64,000 nt of DNA from Pseudarthrobacter sp. NIBRBAC000502772 (GCF_006517235.1 NZ_CP041188.1:4092001-4156000); one strand, 5' to 3'; counted from the first letter of the stretch, positions 51,602 through 60,799 are shown. A program made the numbers and translations. The notes: generated from the letters alone by a model not told the origin.

Positions 51602-52099
51602 ATGTCCGGCACGTATGACGTCGATGTGGTCAGAGAGTTCAACGCTCCGCCGAGCCGGGTCTGGGCGGCCTGGACGGTGCCCGGCGACCTGCGCCAGTGG
51701 TGGGGGCCAACAGGTTTCACATGCCCGCGCGCGGAAGCCGACGTCCGCCCCGGCGGCCGAATCCTCGTGACGATGCGCGCGCCCGCGGAGTGGGGCGGGT
51801 TCGAGCAGCACAGCACATGGAATATCACCGAGTTGGAACCCTTGCGTCTAATCCGCTACGTGTTCAACTTCGCTGATGCCGATGGCAACCGCATCACGCC
51901 GGCAGAGGCGGGCATCCCCGCCGATGGCGTTCCCGCCGACGGGGAACACGAGGTGGTGCTGACCGACCTCGGCGACGGGCGCACGATGCTGCACATGACC
52001 GAGCGCGGGTACGGTACCGAGGAGGCACGGGACATGTCGCAGAGCGGCCTTGAGCAGTGCCTCGACAAAATGGCCGCGCTCGTGGAGGGACGGCCATAG
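51602..52099 (+). CDS. SRPBCC/AHSA1 domain protein
   Basis: This 165-residue protein is of the same START-like AHSA1 family as the one at 27866: DVVREFNAPPSRVWAAWTVPGDLRQWWGP opens the fold and DMSQSGLEQCLDKMAALVEG closes it. No ArsR gene is adjacent. The SDR-like gene begins nine bases later, so both are probably one operon. AGAAGGGG precedes ATG 51602. Confidence 0.88.
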   Translation: MSGTYDVDVVREFNAPPSRVWAAWTVPGDLRQWWGPTGFTCPRAEADVRPGGRILVTMRAPAEWGGFEQHSTWNITELEPLRLIRYVFNFADADGNRITPAEAGIPADGVPADGEHEVVLTDLGDGRTMLHMTERGYGTEEARDMSQSGLEQCLDKMAALVEGRP

Positions 52100-52108
52100 G
52101 ATCTGAGC

Positions 52109-52861
52109 ATGCATATTGCCGTTCCAGGAGGTACCGGAACCGTCGGCCAGCATGTCGTCTCTATTGCCAGGGACCGCGGACATAAGGTGACAAGCCTGAC
52201 GCGATCAGAAGGCGTGGACCTGTTCACGGGCCGCGGGCTGCACGAAACCCTGCAGGGTGTGGACACCGTTATTGATGTCTCCGGAATCCAGACGCTTTCC
52301 ACCAGGAAGGCCGTGGACTTCTTCACCGCCGCCACCCGGAACCTGCTCGCAGCGGAGAAAAAAGCCCAGGTACGGCACCATATTGCGCTCTCGATCGTGG
52401 GCATCGATAAGGCTGCGTCGGGGCTGTACGCCGGGAAGCTCGCGCAGGAGGATGCCGTCCGGCACGGAGAGGTGCCGTGGACCATCCTGCGGTCCACCCA
52501 GTTCCACGAGTTTGTCCCCATGGCCATCAGCGCCGCCTCGATTGGGCCGGTGGTCCTGGTTCCCCAGATGATCACTCAGCCGGTCGCGGCGCGGGAAGTG
52601 GCTGAGGCGTTGGTTGACGCGGCAGAGCAGGGACCCCGCGGACGGGTTGCCGATCTTGGCGGGCCCCGTCGGGAGCAGCTCGCGGACCTGGTCCGCACGT
52701 ACTTGCGGAAATCCGGGCAGCGGAAGCTGGTCGTGAAGGTAGCGGCACCCGGCCTCATGGGTCAGGCCATGCGTCGCGGTGACCTGGTCCCGGCGGCAGG
52801 CTCCGCCGTCGGGCTCCAGACGTTCCACGAGTGGCTGGAAACCAGGCGTCCAGTAGCCTAG
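52109..52861 (+). CDS. NAD(P)-binding (NmrA/SDR-like) oxidoreductase
   Basis: The 250-residue protein opens with an atypical SDR glycine motif (AVPGGTGTVGQHVVSIA) and shows TVIDVSGIQTLSTRKAV, IALSIVGIDKAASGLYAGKLAQED (with YxxxK-like spacing) and the end of an NmrA-like domain. Members act as oxidoreductases or redox-sensing proteins. It is probably translated with the AHSA1 gene before it. Its stop codon shares CTAG with a small gene on the other strand. Confidence 0.85.
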   Translation: MHIAVPGGTGTVGQHVVSIARDRGHKVTSLTRSEGVDLFTGRGLHETLQGVDTVIDVSGIQTLSTRKAVDFFTAATRNLLAAEKKAQVRHHIALSIVGIDKAASGLYAGKLAQEDAVRHGEVPWTILRSTQFHEFVPMAISAASIGPVVLVPQMITQPVAAREVAEALVDAAEQGPRGRVADLGGPRREQLADLVRTYLRKSGQRKLVVKVAAPGLMGQAMRRGDLVPAAGSAVGLQTFHEWLETRRPVA

Positions 52862-52962
52862 TGGCGCTGCCTGTGGCGCATGACCGCCGCCGCGAGTCCC
52901 ATGGTGCCCATCAGGGATCCGAGGATGATTGCCAGGCCTGTGAGGTATTCAAGAATGGTCAT
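52858..52962 (-). CDS. Small membrane protein (34 residues)
   Basis: This short frame encodes MTILEYLTGLAIILGSLMG followed by a basic tail rich in Arg and His (RHRQRH at the end), which would be a single inner-membrane helix with its C-terminus inside. AAAGGTG lies 8 bases before ATG 52962. The last codon and stop overlap the end of the plus-strand SDR gene. No family is known to me; it could be an artefact of chance. Confidence 0.45.
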   Translation of the reverse strand: MTILEYLTGLAIILGSLMGTMGLAAAVMRHRQRH

Positions 52963-53084
52963 CGTTGACGCACCTTTCATATGGCTGATGCGCTGACGCT
53001 AGTGACCGATGCTCAGGATCAGCGAAGGATCGCCGGGTGCGTTCACTCAAGATTGTCGCCCACCCAAAAGTAGGCAGAAAAACC

Positions 53085-54500
53085 CTACCGGTACCCGTCC
53101 ACGATCGACGCCGCGATTTCCTTGTACGCCCGCCGCGTCTCCGGCTTCAGCACGTCCAGGGTGACCAGGTCGCCGTCGGCCACGCCGCGGTCGTGCGGGA
53201 CGGCGATGAGCTGGCGGCAGATCCCGGCGAGGTGCTCCTCGATGGCGTCCTTGTCCACGCGGGAGGAGACCTCCTCCTTGTCGGTGATGACCACCACGGC
53301 GTTCCGGGCCAGGTCCTCGTACCCGTGGCTCGCCAGCCAGTGCAGGGTGCTGCGGGCACGCTTGGCCCCGCTCACCGCATACCCGGCGGCGATAATAATG
53401 TTGTCCGCCGACTGCAGGATCCCGCTCATGGCATTGTGCGTCACGCCGGTGCCGCAGTCGGTCAGCGCCACGGAGTAGTAGTTGGAGATGAGCTTGCGGA
53501 TCCGCAGGTACTCGGCGGCGGTCAGCGAGTCGGAGACCTCGGGGTCCTGCTCCCCCGCGATCAGGTGCAGACGGCCGGCGTGGTGCATGTACCGGGCCAG
53601 CGCGGTGAGCGAGTCGACGCCCTCGATGTTCGCCAGCAGGTCCGTGATGGTGCGTGGGCTGGCCTGCTGGTAGATGCCCTCGCCGAGGGCGCGCTCCACG
53701 AGGTCGCCGGAGTCCGGGTTGGCGTCGATGGCGCAGGGCGGGTCGCCGCGGAATTCGGCCAGCGTCAGGCCCACGCCCACCGTGGTGGAGGTTTTGCCGA
53801 TGCCGCCCTTGAGGCTCAGCACCGCCGTGTTGTAGCTGCCCTGCAGCTGGCGGGAGATGCGGCGGCCCAGCTCGTCTTCCTCGCGCTGTTTGGCGCTGGG
53901 GCCCATGTTCCAGGCCCCGCCCGTGAGCGAGTAGAGGGCGCCGCGGACGCCGCCCACCGGCCGGGGCTTCTGCTCCTTGACGAACAGGCCCGGGGAGCTG
54001 ATGAAGTCGGGCATGGGGCTGTCGGCGATGATGTCCGCGGTGGTGGGGCGGATGCGCCGGAACGCCGGTGCCGGCTCCGGTGCTTCCTCAGGAAGGTACG
54101 ACGACGGCGGCGCGGTTTCGTCGCCGTCGTACGCCACTGCGGGGGTGCCATAGTCCGGCTCGGCCGGCTGCCCGTCCTGCGGCGCCGCCTGCGGCAGCGG
54201 GGTCACCGGCGGCCTGGCGGGCCGGCGGGTGGGCGCCGGGACGAAGGTGATGGGAGCAGAGGGCGCGGGGCTGGTTTGGTCGGCGGCGGCCGCCGCCTCC
54301 GCCCAGGAACTGCGGCGCGGTACCGGGGTGCCGGCGTCGGGGGTGCTCGAAAGATCTGGCGTTACGGCTGGCATGGTTCCTGTCTGGGCATCCAACAGCG
54401 CACCGTCGGCGCGACGGAGGTCACGGCGTCGCCGGGGCGGTTGCGGTGGCCCTGCATCTTCTGCGATGGGGCGTGCGTTCTGATCCGCCGGATCGGGCAT
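53085..54500 (-). CDS. MinD/ParA-like ATPase with Pro-rich N-terminus (EspI-like)
   Basis: The 471-residue protein has a disordered N-terminal half rich in Pro, Ala and Arg (residues 1-190) followed by a MinD-type ATPase with the deviant Walker A SLKGGIGKTSTT (231-237 core) and CAIDANPDSGDLV. This layout is that of EspI and related proteins found with type VII (ESX) secretion loci, where they modulate secretion. No ESX core gene (EccC, EsxA/B) is seen here. Chromosome- or pilus-positioning roles (as for ParA/TadZ) are alternatives. The start is ATG 54500. Confidence 0.82.
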   Translation of the reverse strand: MPDPADQNARPIAEDAGPPQPPRRRRDLRRADGALLDAQTGTMPAVTPDLSSTPDAGTPVPRRSSWAEAAAAADQTSPAPSAPITFVPAPTRRPARPPVTPLPQAAPQDGQPAEPDYGTPAVAYDGDETAPPSSYLPEEAPEPAPAFRRIRPTTADIIADSPMPDFISSPGLFVKEQKPRPVGGVRGALYSLTGGAWNMGPSAKQREEDELGRRISRQLQGSYNTAVLSLKGGIGKTSTTVGVGLTLAEFRGDPPCAIDANPDSGDLVERALGEGIYQQASPRTITDLLANIEGVDSLTALARYMHHAGRLHLIAGEQDPEVSDSLTAAEYLRIRKLISNYYSVALTDCGTGVTHNAMSGILQSADNIIIAAGYAVSGAKRARSTLHWLASHGYEDLARNAVVVITDKEEVSSRVDKDAIEEHLAGICRQLIAVPHDRGVADGDLVTLDVLKPETRRAYKEIAASIVDGYR

Positions 54501-54592
54501 GTCTGTCCCCCCAGGACTTTCGGCACAAGGTTCTGCGGCACTTTACGGACTGATTCAATCAGTAAGTCTAGGCGCTGGGCAGAAATACGAGG

Positions 54593-54712
54593 TCAGCCGC
54601 GGGTGAGCGCGGCAATCACCACGCCGGCGGTGAGGACCAGAAGCACGGCCAGAATGGCGTAGGCCTGCCATTTGGGGCGGCCCTTATGCGGGTTGATATC
54701 GATATAGGGCAT
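54593..54712 (-). CDS. Small membrane protein (39 residues)
   Basis: The frame from ATG 54712 encodes MPYIDINPHKGRPKWQAYAI followed by a hydrophobic helix ending AALTRG, i.e. one transmembrane segment with a basic N-terminal flank. It begins two bases after the stop of the small gene before it, with GAGGAG some 14 bases upstream, suggesting coupled translation. Function unknown. Confidence 0.6.
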   Translation of the reverse strand: MPYIDINPHKGRPKWQAYAILAVLLVLTAGVVIAALTRG

Positions 54713-54714
54713 GG

Positions 54715-54852
54715 CTAGCTTCGGATACTCCTCGTGGCGGTCACCCGCACTGCGCGTCGCTTCCGGCGCAGCACGTGGTACATCGCAGAGAAGGGAATCA
54801 GCAGTGTGCCCAACAGTGCGCACAGCGCCAGGACATAGTCAGTGAGAGCCAC
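54715..54852 (-). CDS. Small membrane protein (45 residues)
   Basis: From GTG 54852, GGAG six bases upstream, the frame encodes MALTDYVLALCALLGTLLIP followed by a strongly basic tail (RRKRRAVRV), a typical single-helix inner-membrane protein. It runs directly into the next small gene. Function unknown; it lies between the EspI-like ATPase and another small membrane gene on the same strand. Confidence 0.6.
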   Translation of the reverse strand: MALTDYVLALCALLGTLLIPFSAMYHVLRRKRRAVRVTATRSIRS

Positions 54853-54959
54853 AACGATCTCCGAACATTAGAGTGATCCCCCATGCGATCAGAGGTCACG
54901 CTATCGGTCCGTCACGGGATTGACAAATCGCGTCATTGGCCGCGGCGCGCCGCTATCCG

Positions 54960-55103
54960 TCACCGGTTGAGCGCGAGCACCACCACTGCCGCCGTGGCCG
55001 CTGCCAGGGCGGTCAGCGCAACGTAGGAAACCGCCTGAAATCGGCGACGGCGGAGCTCACTCCGTGTGTCGCGCGCGTACTGTGTGCCCCCATACTTACC
55101 CAT
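54960..55103 (-). CDS. Small membrane protein (47 residues)
   Basis: The frame from ATG 55103 encodes MGKYGGTQYARDTRSELRRR followed by a hydrophobic helix rich in Ala and Val and the end LNR. The basic N-terminal part and single helix resemble the two small genes downstream. No good Shine-Dalgarno is seen, so the call is tentative. Confidence 0.5.
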   Translation of the reverse strand: MGKYGGTQYARDTRSELRRRRFQAVSYVALTALAAATAAVVVLALNR

Positions 55104-55180
55104 GCCACAAGGCTATGAACACAGCCTCAAGGTTTGCTCAAGTCATACCGAATGTGACCTCCGTAGGTGCCGGAGGCGCG

Positions 55181-55714
55181 ATGCGGTTGACTGTCCAGAT
55201 GGAATCCCCCGGGTTTGCCGATCTTGCCAAAAAGGGCGTAACGCCCGACGCCGGGACGGTCGCCGAAGTGCGTCCCGCCGGTCCTGCGAACCTGGAGGCG
55301 ATCGCCGCGATCGAGCACGGCCGCGGCCAGTTGAGCCCTTCGGCCCTGACTGCAGCCGTGGCGGACCCGTACAGGCACGTTGTGGTGGCCACCGTTGACG
55401 GGGCCGTCATCGGTTGGGGCAAAACACATTACTGGGACCACGACGACGGGCCGGCACCTTCCGGGCATTACCTCGGCGGCGTGACGGTCCTGCCGGCGTG
55501 GCGCAGGCGCGGGGTGGGCGCGGCGCTGACGGAGGCTCGGTTGCAGTGGGTCTGGGCCCGGGCGCCGCATGCCTGGTACGTGGTCAATGCGGACAACGCC
55601 GCATCCATCGAGCTGCACCGCCGCTGGAACTTCACCGAGGTGGCGCGCGGGCCACGGTTCCACACCACTACATTCAGGGGCGGGCTGGGCCTTCTGATGT
55701 GTGCCAAGCCGTAG
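55181..55714 (+). CDS. GNAT-family N-acetyltransferase
   Basis: This 177-residue acetyltransferase contains the acetyl-CoA loop LPAWRRRGVGAALTEARL (about residue 104) with LGGVTV before it and NADNAASIELHRRWNFTEV after it. Substrate is not visible. ATG 55181 has GGAGG five bases upstream; an in-frame ATG further upstream (55115) lacks this. Stands alone, convergent with the next gene. Confidence 0.88.
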   Translation: MRLTVQMESPGFADLAKKGVTPDAGTVAEVRPAGPANLEAIAAIEHGRGQLSPSALTAAVADPYRHVVVATVDGAVIGWGKTHYWDHDDGPAPSGHYLGGVTVLPAWRRRGVGAALTEARLQWVWARAPHAWYVVNADNAASIELHRRWNFTEVARGPRFHTTTFRGGLGLLMCAKP

Positions 55715-55728
55715 CGGGGCGGAAGCCC

Positions 55729-56031
55729 TCAGGCGTTCAGAACAACAACAGGCTCGTAGTGCTCCACGATCGGGAACGGCGAGTAGAAATGATGCAGAAG
55801 CGCGCGCCATTCCTGGTACCCGGCCGATCCTCGGAAACCCTCGGTATGGTCCTCGAGTCGCGCCCATTCCACCAGCAGCAGGTACGTGGCCGGGCTCTCG
55901 ATGCAGCGGGACAGCGTGAGGCCTTGGAATCCGGGCATGGAGCCAATGATCGACTTCGCCTTGCCAAAAGCAGTCTCGAATTCCTCCTCCATGCCGGGCC
56001 GGACGGAGAGCAGTGCGTGTTCGGTAATCAC
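55729..56031 (-). CDS. Antibiotic biosynthesis monooxygenase (ABM) domain protein
   Basis: The 100-residue protein has the ABM fold pattern: ITEHALLSVRPGMEEEFETAF, SMPGFQGLTLSRCIESPATYLLLVEW and an ending YEPVVVLNA. Members are small dimeric enzymes that act on quinones or haem, or have unknown roles. The GTG start at 56031 removes a poor N-terminal extension. Stands alone. Confidence 0.85.
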   Translation of the reverse strand: MITEHALLSVRPGMEEEFETAFGKAKSIIGSMPGFQGLTLSRCIESPATYLLLVEWARLEDHTEGFRGSAGYQEWRALLHHFYSPFPIVEHYEPVVVLNA

Positions 56032-56317
56032 CCAACCATCATGCCTGAGGCCTCGCCGGACGGGGGCCCAGGTGAGGCATGGTCCGTGGGAAGGGCCGTG
56101 GGACTTCGCGGGAGGCATGCTAAATTCAAAGTGGCATACATCACTTAAGTTGATGAATCCCCGTTCGCCCGGTGCAGGGGCGTCTGGAGTTGCCGCTGTA
56201 GCCACGCGGCGGCCGGAATGCACACAGCGAAAGAGAGCCAGCCATGGCCGCCTCGCACTCCAGACGGTTCCCTGATCACGCCACCAGCCTGTCCGGCCGC
56301 CCCGCAGCCGCCTGACC

Positions 56318-56755
56318 GTGCCCATCCATCCCGAGGGGCCCGGCACTAACCGGCCCAACGGACTGGCTGATGGCGGTCCGATTGCCTGCGCCCGCTGCGG
56401 CTCCGACGGCACGCTGACGCTGCACTCCATCACGGCCGCCGGCCCGCCGCCGGACGTCCTGCTGGAGGTGGGGTATTCCTGCGACGCCTGCAACCTCCAC
56501 CATGTCGGGAGGGCGGGCGTGGCTGCTGTGGCCGCAGTTTTTAACCGGCTCCACAGCCCCAAGGGCGTCCTGGTCTTCGGCCGGCACTACATCCACTGCG
56601 GGCTGCCGATGCAAAAGATCGGCTCGGAGGTGCGGCGGCTCAGCGTCCCGGGCCTTTCGGCCGGGCCGCCGGAGGACGCGGTCGGCGTGTACCTGACGGC
56701 TCAGGTCCTGCGTTGTTCCTGCGGCTTCCAGATGGACGTGCCTGAGCAGGGGTGA
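56318..56755 (+). CDS. Hypothetical protein with zinc-ribbon-like cysteine pairs
   Basis: The 145-residue protein contains Cys pairs CARC (about residue 24), CDAC (about 55) and a later CSC with a preceding HYIHC, which may bind one or two zinc ions. No catalytic motif is recognised. GTG 56318 is the likely start. It lies 16 bases from the convergent MBL hydrolase gene. Confidence 0.6.
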   Translation: MPIHPEGPGTNRPNGLADGGPIACARCGSDGTLTLHSITAAGPPPDVLLEVGYSCDACNLHHVGRAGVAAVAAVFNRLHSPKGVLVFGRHYIHCGLPMQKIGSEVRRLSVPGLSAGPPEDAVGVYLTAQVLRCSCGFQMDVPEQG

Positions 56756-56771
56756 ACGACGACGGCGGGCG

Positions 56772-57587
56772 CTAGTGCAGCGGCCGCGTTTCCTGCAGGC
56801 GCTTGATGAACCAGCGTGACTGCTCCGGGCCGTAGGGCAGCACGGGGATGGCCTTGGTGGCGTCGGTGGGGGTTTCGCGGATGGACTGCTGGGCCTGGCG
56901 GACGGCAGTGGTCATGGTGTTGGCCATGGTCTTGACGAACTGGTCGCTGCACGGCTGGCCGTGGCCGGGGATCAGGAACTCGTAGCGGTGGCGCAGGGCC
57001 GAGATGTGGCGCAGGGAGTCGGCCCATTCCTCCGGGTAGGAGTCCTCGAAGGACGGGTGCGCGCCCTGCTCAACGAGGTCGCCCACGAAGAGGGTGGTGG
57101 TGGTGCCCACCAGGAGGTCGCCGTCGGTGTGGCCTCGGCCCAGGTAGAAGAGCGTCACGGTGATCCCGCCCAGGTCCACCAGCACGGGCTGGTCCTTGAC
57201 GATGGCGTTGGGCACCACCAGTTCCACGTTCTCACCCTCGCCCGTGGACATCTCCGGTTCCAGCGTTCCCACGAACCGGCGCTGCAGGTCCCCGTGGTCG
57301 TCGATCTCCTGCGCGCAGTTTTCGTGTGCCCAGAACTCGGTGGCGCCGTCGGATGCGAAGACGGCGTTGCCGAAGAAGTGGTCGTAGTGCGCGTGCGTGT
57401 TGACCACCACCAGGGGCAAAGAGGTCTTCTCCCGCACCGCGTCCAGGATTTCGCGCCCCTGCCGCGGGCCGCAGCCGGTATCGATCACCATGGCCCGCTC
57501 GGAGCCCACAATCAGGCCGGTGTTCAGCAGTGATCCTTCGGTGACCAGCACGTAGTTGTCCGCGCCGACGTCGAGCCATTCTGACAT
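56772..57587 (-). CDS. Metallo-beta-lactamase-fold hydrolase
   Basis: The 271-residue enzyme has the zinc motif THAHYDHFFG (HxHxDH, about residue 65), LGRGHTDGDLLV, and FLIPGHGQ. It belongs to the broad MBL-fold hydrolase class (lactonases, glyoxalases, phosphodiesterases); no precise substrate is visible. ATG 57587 with GGAG upstream fits the fold start. Stands alone on the minus strand. Confidence 0.9.
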   Translation of the reverse strand: MSEWLDVGADNYVLVTEGSLLNTGLIVGSERAMVIDTGCGPRQGREILDAVREKTSLPLVVVNTHAHYDHFFGNAVFASDGATEFWAHENCAQEIDDHGDLQRRFVGTLEPEMSTGEGENVELVVPNAIVKDQPVLVDLGGITVTLFYLGRGHTDGDLLVGTTTTLFVGDLVEQGAHPSFEDSYPEEWADSLRHISALRHRYEFLIPGHGQPCSDQFVKTMANTMTTAVRQAQQSIRETPTDATKAIPVLPYGPEQSRWFIKRLQETRPLH

Positions 57588-57753
57588 TGTTTCTCCGTAC
57601 CTCCGGAAAGCGACTGCGTTCTTCTTGGCCCCGATTCTACCCGCGGGCCCTTGGAGTTTCCGGGATGCGGGACGCGGTCCGGGCCGCATGTGGAGATCCA
57701 CATTCCTAGCCGGGATTTCGCCTTAAATCCATCGAACTGCGTAACATCTCGCT

Positions 57754-57894
57754 ATGCAGACAAAACAACACGCGTGCTTCTGTGATCACTGCGGCAGGAT
57801 CACGAACCACGTGACCCACTATGTAAAGGCCGACGGCGGTGGCCAGCTGATCGCGACGGTGCGGTGCGCTGAGCATGCAGAGGAAGCCGTCTGA
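57754..57894 (+). CDS. Small Cys/His-rich protein (46 residues)
   Basis: The frame from ATG 57754 encodes a 46-residue protein beginning MQTKQHACFCDHCGRITNH, with four cysteines (CFCDHC and a later RCAEH) and seven histidines, a likely zinc-binding mini-domain. It lies between the MBL and MFS genes, which are on the other strand. Function unknown. Confidence 0.55.
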   Translation: MQTKQHACFCDHCGRITNHVTHYVKADGGGQLIATVRCAEHAEEAV

Positions 57895-57981
57895 CGCTGA
57901 GGTCGCTGGACCGCTTGATTCTGGGTCAGCCCGACCGACTTGGGCATCCCGGTCATCCGTCCTTGAAGTGGTTCCACTCGT

Positions 57982-59268
57982 TCATCCCTGGCCGCGGTGG
58001 TCGCTGCCTCGCATCCGTGCGGCCACGATGATGCCGGAGAGCGCAGTCAGGCCGGCGACGACGGCGACGGCTGCCGGGATGCCGTAGGCGTCGGCGATGA
58101 CGCCGGAGAGCAGGGCGCCGACGGCGAACCCGCCGTCGCGCCACAGCCGGTAGATGCCGACTGACCTGGCCCGCCATTCGGGGTGGGCGACATCGCCGAT
58201 CGCTGCAAGCAATGTGGGGTAGACCATGGCGGTGCCGGCACCGAGCAGGACGACGGCGGCAAGCCAGGTTCCGAAGTCATTTCCGAGGGCGACCATACCG
58301 AGCCCCAGGGCTTGGACGAGCATGCCTCCGGCGATCAGCGGTTTGCGCCCGATCCGGTCCGAGAGGGCGCCGGTGATCAGTTGACCGGCGCCCCAGACGG
58401 CCGGGTAGACGGCGGCGAGGATGCCGATGCGTTCGATGCTGAGCCCTGCGGCGGCGAACAGGACAGGGAACAGCCCCCAGGCGAGGCCGTCGTTGAGGTT
58501 GTTCACCATCCCGGCCTGGCTGACGGAGGACAGGGACTTGTCCCGGAAACTGGTCAGAGTGAACACCTCACGGTTGCTCAGCCCGGCATGGCTGCCGGCG
58601 TGGACCGGGACGTGCGCTGCGGCTTCGGCTTTGGCGTGGTGGTGTGTTTCGCCGATGGTCAGCACGGACATGCCGAGGCCGACGGCGATGAAGGCAGCAC
58701 CGAGCAGGAAGGGCCCGGGGCGCAGTCCGTAGGAGGAAGCGATGTAGCCGGTGGCCAGTGCGGTGCCTGCGACGCCGAGGTAGCCGGCTGCTTCGTTCAG
58801 CCCCATTGCCAGGCCGCGGCGTTCGGGACCGACGAGGTCCATTTTCATCATCACGGTGGTGGACCAGGTCAGGCCCTGGCTGATGCCCAGAACCACGTTG
58901 GCTGCCACGATCCAGCCCCAGGAAGGCCCGAGGATCAGCAGGAGGGGCACAGGGAGGGCGATGAGCCAGCCGGCGACCAGGACCGGTTTGCGGCCGTAAC
59001 GGTCCGAGAGGGTTCCGGCGAAGTAGTTGGTCGCGGCTTTGGCCAGACCGAACGCCAGGATGTAGGTCAGGGCCGACGTATACAGGTCGAGGTGGAAGAC
59101 TCGCTCAGCCAGCAGCGGCAGCACCGTGCGCTCCTGGCCGAGGGTGCCGCCGACCAGGGCGTTGACGGCGACGAGGAGCATGAACTGGGCCAGGTTCTGC
59201 CGCAGTCCCAGCGTGATGACCTCGGTTGTCCGAGGCTGCTGGCGGGAGGGGGTGTTGCCTAAGGCCAT
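57982..59268 (-). CDS. MFS transporter, last gene of the sulfur/copper cluster
   Basis: The 428-residue membrane protein has about twelve helices and MFS motifs GTLSDRYGRKPVLV (about 87) and GALSDRIGRKPLIA (about 305). A short His-rich loop (GETHHHAKAEAAAH, about 210-223) could bind metal. It follows the multicopper oxidase by 31 bases and is probably part of the same transcript. Substrate unknown. Confidence 0.85.
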   Translation of the reverse strand: MALGNTPSRQQPRTTEVITLGLRQNLAQFMLLVAVNALVGGTLGQERTVLPLLAERVFHLDLYTSALTYILAFGLAKAATNYFAGTLSDRYGRKPVLVAGWLIALPVPLLLILGPSWGWIVAANVVLGISQGLTWSTTVMMKMDLVGPERRGLAMGLNEAAGYLGVAGTALATGYIASSYGLRPGPFLLGAAFIAVGLGMSVLTIGETHHHAKAEAAAHVPVHAGSHAGLSNREVFTLTSFRDKSLSSVSQAGMVNNLNDGLAWGLFPVLFAAAGLSIERIGILAAVYPAVWGAGQLITGALSDRIGRKPLIAGGMLVQALGLGMVALGNDFGTWLAAVVLLGAGTAMVYPTLLAAIGDVAHPEWRARSVGIYRLWRDGGFAVGALLSGVIADAYGIPAAVAVVAGLTALSGIIVAARMRGSDHRGQG

Positions 59269-59299
59269 TGGCGGATCCTGTCGGTGTTAGGGGTGCCGG

Positions 59300-60799
59300 T
59301 CAGCGGGCTTGGACGGTGGCCATCATGCCTTGGTCTTCGTGGTCCAGAATGTGGCAGTGGATCACGGTGCGGCCGGCGAAGTCGTCGAAGGCCACCCGGA
59401 CTTTCACTTGGCTGCGGGCGGGGACGTTAACCACGTCCTGCCATTTGGGCCTGGTCACGTCGCGGTCGCCGTCCTGGACGATCTGCATGGGCCACACATG
59501 CAGGTGGATGGGGTGGTCCATGGGGCTGGAGTTGGTCAGGGTCCACTCCTCCACCGTCCCGGCTGCGGCCGTCACGTCAAGCCGTTCGGGGTCGAACTCC
59601 CGTCCGTTGATGGTGAAGGCCATCATGGTGCCCTGTCCGCTGCCCATTCCCGCGCCCATGTTTCCATTCATGCCCATGGCGAAGTTCAGGGTGCGGGCGG
59701 CGATGACCGGTTCGTTCCGTAGATCGCGCAGGGGCCGGCCCTCGGGCACGGGCCCGGGGTCAGTGCCCGCGCTTCCCGAGACGGCCAGGGTGAGCAGTTC
59801 GACCGGGACGCCACCGGATTCGTTGTCGCCCCTCATGGCCCCGCCCATCATGGCCCCGCCCATCATGGCGTTCATGCTGCCGCGGTCCAGGGCGGCAGCC
59901 GTGAGGGCGGCGGACCCGTCGCGGGTTTCCACGAGCAGCTCTACGCGGTTGCCGGGGGCGAGAACCACTTCGGTGACGTCCTCTGGGATCGGCAGGCGCC
60001 CGAGGTCCCTGCTGAGCAGCCGGACCCGCTGTCCGTCAAGTGCCAGGCGCAGGTACCGGGAGGGGCAGGCGTTGATGATCCGCCAACGCTCCCGTTCTCC
60101 GGGCGCGGCGCGCAGTTGCGGGCGGAGTTGCCCGTTGACCAGGACGATCTCTCCCTCACGTCCCATCATCTGCTGCATCTGGTCCACCTCGGCGAGATTG
60201 CCGGCAGCGTCGAGGGACAGGTCGGAGACCACCAGCACCCGCTCCCGGGTGACCGGGACCGGGTCGTGGTCCTCCACCACGATGGCCCCGTAAAGGCCGG
60301 CGGCGACCTGGTCGGCGGCGTGCCCGTGGCGGTGCGGGTGGTACCAGTAGGTACCAGGCGGGTGGTCCTCGGGCAGGGTGAACTCGTACTCGAAGGACCC
60401 GCCCGGGTCAATGCTTACGAACGGGTTGTCGCTGTTGCCCTGTGGGGAGACGTGCAGTCCGTGCACGTGCAGGTTCGTGGGAGCCTGCAGCCCGTTGCGC
60501 AGTGTGACCCGGATCGTGTCGCCCGCGCGGACCCGCAGGGTCGGACCGGGCAGTGAGCCGTTGAACGCCTGGACGGAGGCATCCCGCCCGCCGACCCGGA
60601 CCCGTGCCGGCGCGGCGGTCAGGTCCAGCTCCAGCACCCGGTCGCGGCTGGCCAGCACCTGGGGTTCGGTCAGGTCCTCACCCCCGGTGTATCCGGGTCC
60701 GTTGCCGGTGGCCAGCCACAGCCCGGCGACGCCGGCAGCCGTAGCGCTGGCCCCGACCGCACCCAGTGCCAGCAGCTGGCGGCGTGTCAGCGGCCTCAC
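59300..60799 (-). CDS. Tat-exported multicopper oxidase (CueO/laccase-like)
   Basis: This 499-residue oxidase starts at GTG 60799 with a twin-arginine signal (LTRRQLLALGAVGAS). All copper motifs are visible: HVHGLH (111-116), HPHRHGH (154-160), HPIHLH (429-434) and HCHILDHEDQGMM (481-493, with the type 1 copper cysteine). Two Met-rich stretches (MNAMMGGAMMGGAMRG, about 310-325, and MGMNGNMGAGMGSGQG) resemble the methionine-rich regions of CueO/CopA oxidases that bind Cu(I). It would oxidise Cu(I) or organic substrates outside the cell. It lies between the MBL-rhodanese and MFS genes. Confidence 0.92.
   Translation of the reverse strand: MRPLTRRQLLALGAVGASATAAGVAGLWLATGNGPGYTGGEDLTEPQVLASRDRVLELDLTAAPARVRVGGRDASVQAFNGSLPGPTLRVRAGDTIRVTLRNGLQAPTNLHVHGLHVSPQGNSDNPFVSIDPGGSFEYEFTLPEDHPPGTYWYHPHRHGHAADQVAAGLYGAIVVEDHDPVPVTRERVLVVSDLSLDAAGNLAEVDQMQQMMGREGEIVLVNGQLRPQLRAAPGERERWRIINACPSRYLRLALDGQRVRLLSRDLGRLPIPEDVTEVVLAPGNRVELLVETRDGSAALTAAALDRGSMNAMMGGAMMGGAMRGDNESGGVPVELLTLAVSGSAGTDPGPVPEGRPLRDLRNEPVIAARTLNFAMGMNGNMGAGMGSGQGTMMAFTINGREFDPERLDVTAAAGTVEEWTLTNSSPMDHPIHLHVWPMQIVQDGDRDVTRPKWQDVVNVPARSQVKVRVAFDDFAGRTVIHCHILDHEDQGMMATVQAR

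Noticed and set aside
53085..54500. ESX (type VII) secretion locus
   Set aside because: Only the EspI-like ATPase is present; no EccB/C/D/E, EsxA/B or mycosin gene is visible around it.
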